The notes below the pieces were generated by a model. The model saw only the letters and a program-made list of their open reading frames with translations. It made no database searches and was not told where the DNA came from. The translations under genes were made by a program, and so were the position numbers. This document shows, in pieces, positions 34,001 through 42,345 of a stretch of 64,000 nt of DNA. Numbering within the stretch: position 1 is the stretch's first letter; the number at the start of each line of letters is the position of its first letter. Location: the NCBI GenBank assembly GCA_902493335.1, contig CABUPJ010000004.1:1-64000 (forward strand), written 5' to 3'. Source of the stretch: an uncultured Porphyromonadaceae bacterium (GTDB lineage: Bacteria > Bacteroidota > Bacteroidia > Bacteroidales > Muribaculaceae).

Positions 34001-34725
34001 GCGTCAACGGCGACCGTGAGATGGCCTACTCTCTCCATCTGGCAGGCTTTGACGTCAAGGATGTCCATATGACCGACCTGATGAGCGGACGCGAGACTCT
34101 CGAGGACGTAAACATGATTGTCTTCTGCGGAGGCTTCTCGAACAGTGACGTTCTCGGTTCTGCGAAAGGCTGGGCAGGCGGTTTCCTCTGGAACGAAAAC
34201 GCCCGTCGCACTCTTGACAACTATTACAAGCGCAATGATACGCTCAGCCTCGGCATCTGCAACGGCTGTCAGCTTATGATCGAGCTTAATCTGCTCGGCT
34301 ACGGCGAAAAGATCAGGCCTGTCATGGAGCACAACATATCGCATAAGTTCGAGTCGGAGTTCCTCACTGTCAATGTGCCTCAGAACGACACCGTCATGTT
34401 CGGCAGTCTGTCAGGGGTCAGAACAGGTATATGGGTAGCCCATGGCGAGGGTCGCTTCAATCTGCCTTCTAAACTTGACGACTACAATATCATAGCACGA
34501 TACAGTTACGCGTCTTACCCCGGCAACCCCAATGGTTCGAAGGGTGCTGTGGCAGGTCTTGCCTCGGCCGACGGACGCCATGTAGCGATGATGCCCCACC
34601 TCGAGAGAGCGATATTCCCCTGGCAGTGCGCATGGTATCCGCGTTCACACCGCAACGACGATGTCACCGTCTGGATTGATGCGTTCATCAATGCCCGCAA
34701 ATGGATTGAAAATATCAAAAAATAA
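31021..34725 (+). CDS. purL: Phosphoribosylformylglycinamidine synthase (large type)
   Basis: Step four of purine synthesis: FGAR + glutamine + ATP to FGAM. This is the single-chain form (1234 residues). It has an N-terminal PurS-like region, two AIRS-type ATPase halves (with SEVFGFSQVNSEHCRHKIF and ETHNFPTTVEPF near the front), and a C-terminal glutaminase domain with nucleophile C1080 (in GICNGCQL) and H1141/E1143 (HGEGRF). All catalytic residues looked for are present. The next gene, a PurF-like protein, starts 15 bases later. Confidence 0.97.
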   Translation: MVVFFKKGADKFYAVSTNHSFNQQELERLSWLLNGAKPLKGSKLKGTFVGPRKEMITPWSTNAVEITQNMGLAGIFRIEEFVRTDNPQPSYDPMLQRVYTDLDNHLFDIAKTPDAIKYIEDITEYNRSEGLALSDDEEQYLKDLSAKLGRPLTDSEVFGFSQVNSEHCRHKIFNGKFIIDGEEKPLSLFKLIKRTSEVNPNGLVSAYKDNVAFVKGPRITQFYPENPDRADYFTQREIDTVISLKAETHNFPTTVEPFNGAATGTGGEIRDRLGGGRASLPIAGTAVYMTSYPRLDAERNWERLFDPRAWLYQTPSEILVKASNGASDFGNKFGQPLICGSLLTFEHQENGKKYGYDKVIMLAGGVGFAAKKDAIKGIPEAGQKVVVSGGDNYRIGMGGGAVSSVDTGSYGNAIELNAVQRANPEMQKRVSNVIRALAESEVNPIVSIHDHGAGGHLNALSELVEATGGHISIDSLPVGDPTLSAKEIIGNESQERMGFVINEGDIDYVKAIADRERAPLYVVGETTGDDRFVFEQSDGVKPIDLAMEDMFGNSPKTVMNDKTVPVHFEDIKTDIAQLDTYLRDVLSLEAVACKDWLTNKVDRSVTGKVARQQCQGEIQLPLSDCAVVALDYVGKAGIATSIGHAPQVALADSAAGSTMAVAEALTNIVGANLAKGLKSVSLSANWMWPCNNAGEDAALYSAVKACSDFVCDLGINIPTGKDSLSMTQKYGDDKVYAPGTVIISAAGEVSDIRKTVSPVAVNKKNSTFYYIDFSGDSLRLGGSALAQTMGKVGSDVPVVKDAAKFKTAFDAVQRLVKLRKLLAIHDVSAGGLVTTLLEMTFANTRGGLKFYTDGFRMYGEDDLVKILFAENPAVVIQVDDTKKESVEEILDKAAVKYFPIACPADERVIMVTHDESEHLIGIDFLRDVWFRPSYLLDTLQNGEECARLRFDNYSRQPLRYTLPVGFDGSLASRGLDLKRRGKSGVRAAIIREKGVNGDREMAYSLHLAGFDVKDVHMTDLMSGRETLEDVNMIVFCGGFSNSDVLGSAKGWAGGFLWNENARRTLDNYYKRNDTLSLGICNGCQLMIELNLLGYGEKIRPVMEHNISHKFESEFLTVNVPQNDTVMFGSLSGVRTGIWVAHGEGRFNLPSKLDDYNIIARYSYASYPGNPNGSKGAVAGLASADGRHVAMMPHLERAIFPWQCAWYPRSHRNDDVTVWIDAFINARKWIENIKK

Positions 34726-34740
34726 AACATAAAAACCAAT

Positions 34741-36144
34741 ATGGGAGGCTTTTTCGGAGTCACTAAGAAAAAAGATTGTGTCAATGAACTGTTTTATGGC
34801 GTAGACTATAACTCGCATCTGGGTACACGCCGCGCCGGTATGGCGACATACGACAACGGGCAGTTCACCCGTCAGATCCACAGCATCGACAACTCATATT
34901 TCAGAACAAAATTCGAGCCCGATCTTGACGAATTCTCAGGTAATTCAGGCATCGGTGTCATCAGCGACACCGATGCCCAGCCTATAATCATCAACTGTCA
35001 TCTCGGCAAATTCGCTCTCGTGACAGTTGCGAAAATAAACAACATAAAAGAGCTTGAGCAGGAACTGCTTGCCTTAGGACGTCATTTCTGCGAACATAGT
35101 TATGACACGCTCAATCCCACCGAGCTGATCGGCGCTCTTATAAGCGAGGGTGACGATTATGTCAGCGGCATCGAACATGTCTATAACAAAATCAAAGGCT
35201 CGTGTTCGATGCTGTTGCTTACGCCCGACGGTATTATCGCCGCACGAGATAAGCTCGGCCGTACTCCTGTCATCATCGGCAAGAAAGACGGAGCCCATGC
35301 CGTAACATCAGAGGACTGCGCGTTTCCGAATCTTGGCTACAAGACATGCTATAATCTTGGACCGGCCGAGATTGTCAGAATCACTCCGGATGGTATCGAA
35401 TATCTCAAGAAGCCCGGCGAGAAGATGCAGATATGCTCGTTCCTATGGGCCTATTACGGATATCCGCCATGCAACTACGAAGACCGCAATGTCGATGAGA
35501 TACGTCACGCGATAGGTCTCGAAAACGGCAAAAACGATGATGTCGACATCGACTTCGTCAGCCCTATTCCCGATTCCGGCACGGGCATGGCTCTCGGTTA
35601 TGCCGAAGGACGCGGCAAGCCTTTTCTGCGTGGTATGGTAAAATATACCCCGACATGGCCGCGAAGTTTCACCCCAGGCACTCAGGAGCGCCGCGCCCTT
35701 GTCGCCAAAATGAAACTCATTCCCAATGAAGCCCTGCTCAAAGGCAAGAAAGTCGCTTTCTGTGACGACTCGATAGTCCGTGGCACTCAGTTGCGCGACA
35801 ATGTCAAGGATATCAGGGACGCAGGCGCCGAGAAGGTGCATATACGCATCTGCTGCCCGCCGCTGATTTATCCGTGCCGCTTCCTCAACTTCACAGCGTC
35901 GAAGAACGAGATGGAGCTTATCGCGAGACGCATAATCGCGCGCATAGACCCTGATCCGGAACCTGATCTGGCGGAATATGCACGCGCTGGCTCAGAAAAG
36001 TATGAGCGTCTTGTGAGCGAGATAGCCAACGAACTTGGTCTTGATTCGTTAAAATTCAGTTCGCTTGAGACTTATGTCAAGGCTATCGGTCTTCCGAAAT
36101 GCCGCATCTGCACCCATTGTTTTGACGGAAGCAGCTACGATTGA
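34741..36144 (+). CDS. PurF-like amidophosphoribosyltransferase, no N-terminal Cys
   Basis: Homologous to glutamine PRPP amidotransferase (467 residues) but with MGGFFGV where PurF has its processed nucleophile Cys1. The RGQE-type loop is replaced by LGTRRAG (27-33), and no NG-type oxyanion segment is seen near residue 100. The phosphoribosyltransferase half is intact, with the PRPP loop CDDSIVRGTQLR (341-352) and IPDSGTGMALGYA. Cys232, Cys379, Cys454, Cys457 and Cys460 match the pattern of the [4Fe-4S] ligands of Bacillus PurF. Sequences with MGGFFGV are, as I recall, found in other anaerobes. It may use ammonia, another amine, or be regulatory. Co-transcribed with purL. Confidence 0.85.
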   Translation: MGGFFGVTKKKDCVNELFYGVDYNSHLGTRRAGMATYDNGQFTRQIHSIDNSYFRTKFEPDLDEFSGNSGIGVISDTDAQPIIINCHLGKFALVTVAKINNIKELEQELLALGRHFCEHSYDTLNPTELIGALISEGDDYVSGIEHVYNKIKGSCSMLLLTPDGIIAARDKLGRTPVIIGKKDGAHAVTSEDCAFPNLGYKTCYNLGPAEIVRITPDGIEYLKKPGEKMQICSFLWAYYGYPPCNYEDRNVDEIRHAIGLENGKNDDVDIDFVSPIPDSGTGMALGYAEGRGKPFLRGMVKYTPTWPRSFTPGTQERRALVAKMKLIPNEALLKGKKVAFCDDSIVRGTQLRDNVKDIRDAGAEKVHIRICCPPLIYPCRFLNFTASKNEMELIARRIIARIDPDPEPDLAEYARAGSEKYERLVSEIANELGLDSLKFSSLETYVKAIGLPKCRICTHCFDGSSYD

Positions 36145-36192
36145 CAGCCCTGATGACAATTTTTAACGTCCAAAAGGCTAAAAAACAAAGTA

Positions 36193-36227
36193 TAATTTTG
36201 AAAAAAAGCCTTAATTGACTAATTTTG
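36193..36227 (+). promoter_or_regulatory. etfB operon promoter
   Basis: TTTG (36197-36200), 19 bases, TAATTTTG (36220-36227): a full Bacteroidetes promoter, about 50 bases before the etfB ATG. A second TAATTTTG (36193-36200) contains the -33 box. Confidence 0.8.
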
Positions 36228-36283
36228 TCACCTTATTCAACACTACTTGAAATTATTTAATAATTAATTATTGCATTATAATT

Positions 36284-37156
36284 ATGAGTTTAAACATCAT
36301 TGTGCTGGCAAAGCAGGTGCCTGATACCCGCAATGTCGGCAAAGATGCGATGAAGGAAGACGGCACTATCAACCGTGTCGCTCTGCCTGCTATCTTTAAC
36401 CCCGAAGACCTTAATGCTCTCGAGCAAGCCCTTAGAATCAAAGACAATAATCCCGGTTCGACAGTGACACTGCTCACCATGGGTCTCCCCAGAGCATCAG
36501 AAATCATCCGTGAAGCTATTTACAGAGGTGCAGACGGCGGAATCGTGCTCACCGACCGTACACTCGGCGGCGCCGATACTCTTGCCACTTCCTATTCACT
36601 CGCTCAGGCAGTGAAAAAATTCGGCAACTACGACATCATCCTCGGCGGCCGTCAGGCTATTGACGGCGATACAGCACAAGTAGGTCCGCAGATTGCTGAA
36701 AAACTCGGTATCCCTCAGGTTACCTATGCTGAAGAAGTCGTAGACCTCGCTGACGGCCATGTCACAGTAAAACGTCGCCTCGAGCATGGTGTCGAGACTG
36801 TCAAGGCTCCCCTCCCCTGCGTCGTCACAGTCAACGGCTCTGCCGCCGACTGCCGTCCCCGAAACGCACGTCGACTGATGAAATACAAATATGCCGTATC
36901 GCCCAGCGAAAAAGCAAAACTTACTCCCGAGGCTCAGGCTTTTGTTGACGCAAGACCTTACCTCAACATCCAGGAGTGGAGCGCCGCTTTTGTTGAAGCA
37001 GATCCCGAGCAGATCGGTCTTGCAGGCTCACCCACAAAGGTGAAAGCCATCGAGAACGTTGTCTTCACAGCCAAAGAAAGCCTTTGCCTTGAAAACAACG
37101 ACGAGCAGATCGAAAACCTCGTCAAAGAACTGATTGCAAACCATACCATCGGCTAA
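36284..37156 (+). CDS. etfB: Electron transfer flavoprotein subunit beta
   Basis: The small Etf subunit, binding AMP or a second FAD and carrying electrons between an acyl-CoA dehydrogenase and other carriers. The 290 residues show LAKQVPDT (about 6-14), NPEDLNALEQALRIKD, GGADTLATSYSLAQA and the GGRQAIDGDTAQVGPQIAEKLG signature. The length and the GADTLATS and DGDTAQVGP segments resemble clostridial, bifurcating-type EtfB more than the respiratory type; I infer this by eye. It is the first gene of etfB-etfA-acyl-CoA dehydrogenase. Confidence 0.94.
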   Translation: MSLNIIVLAKQVPDTRNVGKDAMKEDGTINRVALPAIFNPEDLNALEQALRIKDNNPGSTVTLLTMGLPRASEIIREAIYRGADGGIVLTDRTLGGADTLATSYSLAQAVKKFGNYDIILGGRQAIDGDTAQVGPQIAEKLGIPQVTYAEEVVDLADGHVTVKRRLEHGVETVKAPLPCVVTVNGSAADCRPRNARRLMKYKYAVSPSEKAKLTPEAQAFVDARPYLNIQEWSAAFVEADPEQIGLAGSPTKVKAIENVVFTAKESLCLENNDEQIENLVKELIANHTIG

Positions 37157-37180
37157 CCTTCATCATAAACATTAGAAATT

Positions 37181-38209
37181 ATGGCAGACAAAAATAATCT
37201 TATCGTTTACTGCGAATATGACGAAGGCAAAGTCGCAGACGTAAGCCTTGAACTTCTCACCAAAGGCCGTGTACTTGCCGACCGTCTCGGCATCAATCTC
37301 GAAGCAGTAGTTATCGGCGACAATCTCAAAGACATTGAGAACCAGGTTTTTCCCTATGGCGTAGACAAGCTTTATAAGGTTGAAGACGCCCGTCTCTTCC
37401 CCTACACTTCGAATCCTCATGCAGCAGTGCTTATCAACCTCTTCAAGGAAATCAAGCCTCAGATCTGTCTGATGGGTGCGACCTGCATCGGCCGTGACCT
37501 CGGTCCCCGCGTATCGTCGTGTCTCCACAGCGGTCTTACCGCCGACTGCACATCGCTCGAAATCGGCGACCACAAAGATCCCAAGACCGGCAAGGAATAT
37601 ACCGACCTGCTCTATCAGATTCGTCCGGCGTTCGGCGGCAATATCGTCGCTACCATCGTCAATCCCGACTGCCGCCCGCAGATGGCTACAGTACGCGAAG
37701 GCGTGATGAAAAAAGAAATTTACAACCCCGATTACAAAGGCGAAGTCGTCAACCTCGACGTCAACAAATATGTATCTGACACCGATTTCGTTGTCGAGAT
37801 TATCGACCGTCATATCGAAAAATCGAAAGTCAACATCAAGGGTGCGCCCATTATCGTGGCTGGCGGCTACGGTGTAGGCAGCAAAGAAAACTTCCAGCTG
37901 CTTTTCGATCTCGCCAACACACTCGGCGGCGAAGTGGGTGCCTCACGTGCCGCAGTCGACGCCGGCTTCATCGAACACGAACGTCAGATCGGCCAGACAG
38001 GTGTCACTGTACGTCCCAAGCTCTACATCGCCTGTGGTATCTCGGGACAGATTCAGCATATCGCCGGCATGCAGGAAAGTTCGATCATCATCTCGATCAA
38101 CAACGATCCTGCCGCTCCGATCAACGCTATCGCCGACTATGTCATCACCGGCAACATGGAGGACATCGTGCCCAAACTCATTAAGTATTATAAAAAGAAT
38201 TCAAAATAA
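37181..38209 (+). CDS. etfA: Electron transfer flavoprotein subunit alpha
   Basis: The FAD-binding Etf subunit (342 residues). The N-terminal half is Etf-like (EYDEGKVADVSLELLTKGR). The C-terminal half has the FAD-site segments VAGGYGVGSKENF, GASRAAVDAGF, GQTGVTVRPKLYIACGISG and the closing AIADYVITGNMEDIVPKL. No ferredoxin domain is fused at the N-terminus. The stop codon overlaps the ATG of the dehydrogenase (TAATG), which suggests coupled translation of the complex. Confidence 0.95.
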   Translation: MADKNNLIVYCEYDEGKVADVSLELLTKGRVLADRLGINLEAVVIGDNLKDIENQVFPYGVDKLYKVEDARLFPYTSNPHAAVLINLFKEIKPQICLMGATCIGRDLGPRVSSCLHSGLTADCTSLEIGDHKDPKTGKEYTDLLYQIRPAFGGNIVATIVNPDCRPQMATVREGVMKKEIYNPDYKGEVVNLDVNKYVSDTDFVVEIIDRHIEKSKVNIKGAPIIVAGGYGVGSKENFQLLFDLANTLGGEVGASRAAVDAGFIEHERQIGQTGVTVRPKLYIACGISGQIQHIAGMQESSIIISINNDPAAPINAIADYVITGNMEDIVPKLIKYYKKNSK

Positions 38210-39909
38210 TGGCAAACTTCTATACTGACAATCCCGATCTCAAGCATCATCTGACCCATCCGTTGATGCAGAAAATAGTTGCACTCAAAGAACGCGACTA
38301 TACCGACGCAGAAAAGTTTGACTATGCTCCTCAGAACTTCGAGGACGCAATGGATAATTTTGACAAAGTTCTCGAAATCGTCGGCGAACTCTGTGGCGGT
38401 CTTATCGCCGAAAACGCCGAAGGTGTCGACCATCAGGGAGCCTCTTGCGCAAACGGCCACGCCATCTATGCCGACGGCACAGTCGCCAACCTCGAAGCCT
38501 GCCGTCAGGCCGGTCTCATGGGCATGGCCATGCCGCGTCGTTTCGGCGGCCTCAACTTCCCCATCACTCCATATATCATGGCAGCCGACATCGTCAGCCG
38601 CGCCGATACGGGTTTTGAAAACCTCTGGGGACTTCAGGACTGCGCCGAGACTATCTATGAATTCGCTGACGAGGAGCAGAAACAGCGTTATATTCCCCGT
38701 GTGTGCGCCGGCGAGACCATGTCGATGGACCTCACGGAGCCCGACGCAGGCTCTGACCTTCAGTCGGTCATGCTGAAAGCAACTCAGGATGAAGACGGTA
38801 CATGGCGCCTCAACGGTGTAAAACGTTTCATCACCAACGGTGACTCTGACATCCACCTCGTGCTCGCCCGTTCTGAAGAAGGAACAAAGGACGGTCGCGG
38901 CCTGTCGATGTTCATCTACGACAAGCGCAACGGCGGTGTAACCGTCCGTCGCATCGAGAACAAGATGGGCATCAAAGGTTCGCCCACATGCGAGCTTGTC
39001 TATAAGAACGCCAAGGCCGAACTCGTCGGCAACCGCCGTCTCGGCCTTATCAAATATGTGATGGCTCTTATGAACGGAGCACGTCTCGGCATCGCCGCAC
39101 AGTCGGTCGGTGTCAGCGAACTCGCCTGGCGCGAGGCTGTCGCTTATGCCAAAGACCGCCGTCAATTCGGCAAAGCCATCATCGAGTTCCCGGCCGTAGC
39201 CGAAATGATTGCCGTGATGAAAGCGAAACTCGACGCTTCACGTTCGCTGCTCTACGAATGCTCTCGTTTCGTCGACATGTATAAAATTTATGAGGACATC
39301 GCCAAAGAACGCAGTCTGACACCAGAGGAAAAAGCCGAGATGAAACACTACAGCAAGCTTGCCGACGCTCTCACCCCTATGGCTAAAGGCATGGGCAGCG
39401 AATACTGCAACCAGAACGCATACGACTGCATCCAGGTTCACGGCGGCTCGGGCTTCATGAAAGATTATGCCTGCGAACGTCTTTACCGCGACGCCCGCAT
39501 CACATCAATCTACGAAGGCACGACCCAGCTCCAGGTTGTCGCTGCTATCCGCCACGTGACAACCGGCACATATAAGTCGCTCATCGATTCATATGCAGCT
39601 GTTGAGGTGCGTCCCGAGCTTCAGGGCCTCAAAGACAATCTCGCTGCAATGACCGAGCAGATGGTCAAGGCCGTAGAGGCAGTCACTGCGGTCGGCGACA
39701 CACATTACACCGACTTCATGGCCCGTCGCATGGTAGAAATGTGCGGATGCATCGTCATGGGCTACCTGCTCGTCCTCGACGCCAACCGCAGCGAGTCGTT
39801 CACGGCTTCTGCAACCGTCTACAACAAGCTGGCTCAGGCCGAGGTCGCAAAACATGCCGACTTCATCGCCAACTTCAAACCCGAGCAGCTCTCGTTCTAC
39901 AAAGCTTAA
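38209..39909 (+). CDS. Acyl-CoA dehydrogenase
   Basis: FAD enzyme introducing a trans-2 double bond in an acyl-CoA, or running in reverse on enoyl-CoA, with EtfAB as electron partner. The 566 residues include MDLTEPDAGSDLQS, RFITNGDSDIH, MGIKGSPTCEL and Glu436 in SIYEGTTQLQ as the likely catalytic base. A C-terminal extension of about 120 residues follows the usual end. The substrate chain length cannot be read. The operon has no other beta-oxidation gene, so a role in electron disposal or a short-chain acyl-CoA step is as likely as fatty-acid breakdown. Confidence 0.93.
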   Translation: MANFYTDNPDLKHHLTHPLMQKIVALKERDYTDAEKFDYAPQNFEDAMDNFDKVLEIVGELCGGLIAENAEGVDHQGASCANGHAIYADGTVANLEACRQAGLMGMAMPRRFGGLNFPITPYIMAADIVSRADTGFENLWGLQDCAETIYEFADEEQKQRYIPRVCAGETMSMDLTEPDAGSDLQSVMLKATQDEDGTWRLNGVKRFITNGDSDIHLVLARSEEGTKDGRGLSMFIYDKRNGGVTVRRIENKMGIKGSPTCELVYKNAKAELVGNRRLGLIKYVMALMNGARLGIAAQSVGVSELAWREAVAYAKDRRQFGKAIIEFPAVAEMIAVMKAKLDASRSLLYECSRFVDMYKIYEDIAKERSLTPEEKAEMKHYSKLADALTPMAKGMGSEYCNQNAYDCIQVHGGSGFMKDYACERLYRDARITSIYEGTTQLQVVAAIRHVTTGTYKSLIDSYAAVEVRPELQGLKDNLAAMTEQMVKAVEAVTAVGDTHYTDFMARRMVEMCGCIVMGYLLVLDANRSESFTASATVYNKLAQAEVAKHADFIANFKPEQLSFYKA

Positions 39910-39935
39910 ACCCAACTTCACGATTGAATATCCCG

Positions 39936-39968
39936 GTGGCGGTGTCATATTGGCACCGCCACTTTTTT
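39936..39968 (+). terminator. etf operon terminator
   Basis: Perfect 9-bp GC stem (39936-39944 with 39954-39962), then six T. It lies 26 bases past the dehydrogenase stop. Confidence 0.92.
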
Positions 39969-40015
39969 ATATAACATTTTTTCGGTAATTTTATATTATC
40001 GGCCGATTTTATCCG

Positions 40016-40046
40016 TTTGAAAATTATATAGAAAATCGTAAATTTG
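40016..40046 (+). promoter_or_regulatory. Promoter of the T9SS cargo-transglycosylase-uvrA run
   Basis: TTTG (40016-40019), 19 bases, TAAATTTG (40039-40046). The predicted start (about 40053) lies after an in-frame upstream ATG at 40044, which supports the ATG at 40068 as the real gene start. Confidence 0.8.
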
Positions 40047-40067
40047 TATCTTATCCAAATCGGCACA

Positions 40068-41399
40068 ATGATGAAAAAATATTTCTTCTCCATAATACTG
40101 ACAACCGTTGCGCTGTCTGCGTCGGCTCTTGACTTCACCGGCACACCCGAAGCAGTCATGACTGTCAGGCCAGACGCGCAGACCGGACTTAACGAGATTT
40201 ATGTAGTCAGAAGTTCCCGCGGCGTCAAGGTCTCATATACAGCCGCGTCGGCGGCCGCTGTCAAATGGTACCGTTACGGATCGAACGGAGCGGCGTATGC
40301 CGAGGAAATCAAAGATGTGGCCGTCAACGGCAAGGTGTCGACCATAACACTTGGCGCCGACGACTCGGGTTATGTCATCGAAGAAGGCGGTGTGCCGCGC
40401 TATTACTGGATAGTCAACTACGAAAACCACATATTTGAGGCCACATCGTTAACTGCCGCCGAAGCAGACTGTCAGAGCGTCGTGCTTGATTTCAGAGGTT
40501 CGGCATCACCGGTTAATTTCTATGGCATAAACGGCCGACGTCACGAGTTGAGCCGTGAGCTGGCTGTCTCTTACTATACTCTCGTCTACGACGAAGAATC
40601 AGAGTCATTCGTGCAGACACTCGCCACTGACGAAATCGAATCTGTCGAACATTCTGTCCGTGTCAACGCTCCGCTGTGTGACACTCATTTCACTCTCACG
40701 GGTGACCGTTTCTTAAAATTCTGGAACAGCGACATCTCAGTCGAGTCTGACAATGTTAAAGCTACGGCAGTCGACGCCCATACCGCCGTGACACAGGAAA
40801 CAAGAGAAAACGATAACGAGCAGAAAGTCGAAGCCGGTGGTCTCGGCGGATCGGCTCCCTGCGACATCACATTCAAGGCCGCTGTCACAGATGCCGCCGT
40901 CTTCCATGAGTGGCAGATGTCTCAGACTCCTGATTTCGATGTCATTGACGACCGCTATACTGAACTCGAATTTTCTTATACATTCAGAAATCAAGGCACG
41001 ACCTACGTCCGTTTTATGGCCGCCAATGCCGATGCGAGCTGTGACTGGTACAGCGACAGCTACGAGGTGTTTATCGGTGAGTCGAAACTCGAGTGTCCCA
41101 ACGCATTCTCTCCGCAGACATCCCCCGGCGTCAACGACGAGTGGAAAGTCAGCTACAAATCGATAATATCATTTGAATGTCACATCTTCAACACCTGGGG
41201 GCTTGAAATGACATCGTTCAAAGATCCCTCGATGGGATGGGACGGAAAATACAAAGGGAAATATGTCCCGGCAGGCGTCTATTACTATGTCATCAACGCC
41301 GTAGGTTCGGATGGCCGCAAGTATAAACTAAGCGGCGACATAAACATCATCGGCTCCTCTAAAAACAACAATACATCATCAACACCTGAAACTGAATAA
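40068..41399 (+). CDS. Secreted protein with CHU_C (type B T9SS) sorting domain
   Basis: A 443-residue exported protein: signal peptide (1 to about 20, cleavage near ASA), two or three Ig/PKD-like beta regions, and a C-terminal gliding-motility-associated (CHU_C) domain starting at about 343 (ECPNAFSPQTSPGVNDEWKV, then FNTWGLEM, then GKYVPAGVYYYVI, then GDINII). Such domains direct export through the type IX system. A 15-residue Ser/Asn/Thr tail follows the domain, which is unusual, since the domain normally ends the protein. The start at 40068 (or 40071) is chosen from the promoter position. It lies one base before the transglycosylase gene. Confidence 0.87.
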   Translation: MMKKYFFSIILTTVALSASALDFTGTPEAVMTVRPDAQTGLNEIYVVRSSRGVKVSYTAASAAAVKWYRYGSNGAAYAEEIKDVAVNGKVSTITLGADDSGYVIEEGGVPRYYWIVNYENHIFEATSLTAAEADCQSVVLDFRGSASPVNFYGINGRRHELSRELAVSYYTLVYDEESESFVQTLATDEIESVEHSVRVNAPLCDTHFTLTGDRFLKFWNSDISVESDNVKATAVDAHTAVTQETRENDNEQKVEAGGLGGSAPCDITFKAAVTDAAVFHEWQMSQTPDFDVIDDRYTELEFSYTFRNQGTTYVRFMAANADASCDWYSDSYEVFIGESKLECPNAFSPQTSPGVNDEWKVSYKSIISFECHIFNTWGLEMTSFKDPSMGWDGKYKGKYVPAGVYYYVINAVGSDGRKYKLSGDINIIGSSKNNNTSSTPETE

Positions 41400-41400
41400 A

Positions 41401-42342
41401 ATGAACAGATACATAAGCTCTATAATCGCCGCTGCGATAATCGCCGCTGCCGCTACTGGCGTGTCGGCACAGAACGATAAAAATGACCGCAGTCCGATTT
41501 TTTCTACCGTAGTCAATCCTGTCATTCCTCAAAAGACAGAATTCTGCGGCCGCACTGTCGATCTAACCCGTGCCGACATGTACGAACGTCTCGACCGCGA
41601 ACTGACATCAATCATTTACACCCACGGCAACACCCTCCTCGCCATAAAGCGTGCAAACAAATATTTTCCCGTCATAGCTCCAATCCTCAAGGCCAATAAT
41701 ATTCCTCTCGATTTCCTATATCTGGCCGTTGTCGAGAGTACTCTCAACCAGCGTGCCTACTCGGGAGCCAAAGCAGCCGGCATCTGGCAGTTCATCGCTC
41801 CTACGGCAAAGCAATATGGTCTTGAAGTCAGCGACGAGGTCGACGAGCGCTATAACCTTGAGAAAGCGACTGCCGCGGCATGCCGCTATTTCAAGAAGGC
41901 ATATCAGAAATACGGCAACTGGGAGTCGGTCATGGCTTCGTACAACGGCGGCATGAGCCGCATTTCGACAGAACTCGACAAGCAGTATGTCAACAGCGCT
42001 TTCGATTTATATCTCACAGACGAGACATCGCGCTACCCGTTCAGAGTTATGGCACAGAAATTGCTGATGGAGAATCCTGAGGCTTATGGCTATAAAATCA
42101 GCTCCGATCAGCTCTACCGCCCGGTAGAATGTGACATCGTCACTGTCAGCGGCCCTGTCGAAGACTGGCCCGCATGGGCGAAGCAACACGGCATAACCTA
42201 TGCGCAGCTCCGCGAAGAGAACCCGTGGATCAGAGCCAAATCACTGACCAACAAGGCCGGCAAAACATATAAGGTCAGGGTGCCGAAGAAAGGCGCTCTT
42301 ATCAGAGACAATCAGCCTAAAACGGTATTTAAGGTAAAATAA
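41401..42342 (+). CDS. Lytic transglycosylase (SLT domain)
   Basis: A 313-residue periplasmic enzyme that cleaves peptidoglycan glycan strands to 1,6-anhydro ends. Signal peptide 1 to about 23. The SLT domain spans about 85-225, with catalytic Glu112 in VVESTLN, the [20 protein letters not shown] segment and SYNGG. A LysM-like or similar binding region (about 240-300) with [11 protein letters not shown] follows. It is MltD-like in arrangement. It follows the T9SS cargo gene and precedes uvrA by three bases. Confidence 0.92.
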   Translation: MNRYISSIIAAAIIAAAATGVSAQNDKNDRSPIFSTVVNPVIPQKTEFCGRTVDLTRADMYERLDRELTSIIYTHGNTLLAIKRANKYFPVIAPILKANNIPLDFLYLAVVESTLNQRAYSGAKAAGIWQFIAPTAKQYGLEVSDEVDERYNLEKATAAACRYFKKAYQKYGNWESVMASYNGGMSRISTELDKQYVNSAFDLYLTDETSRYPFRVMAQKLLMENPEAYGYKISSDQLYRPVECDIVTVSGPVEDWPAWAKQHGITYAQLREENPWIRAKSLTNKAGKTYKVRVPKKGALIRDNQPKTVFKVK

Positions 42343-42345
42343 GAC

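Noticed and set aside
32977..34344. A 455-codon open frame antisense to purL
   Set aside because: Shadow of the strongly biased purL coding strand; no domain recognised.
38188..39165. A 325-codon open frame antisense to the acyl-CoA dehydrogenase gene
   Set aside because: Shadow frame inside a well-supported gene.
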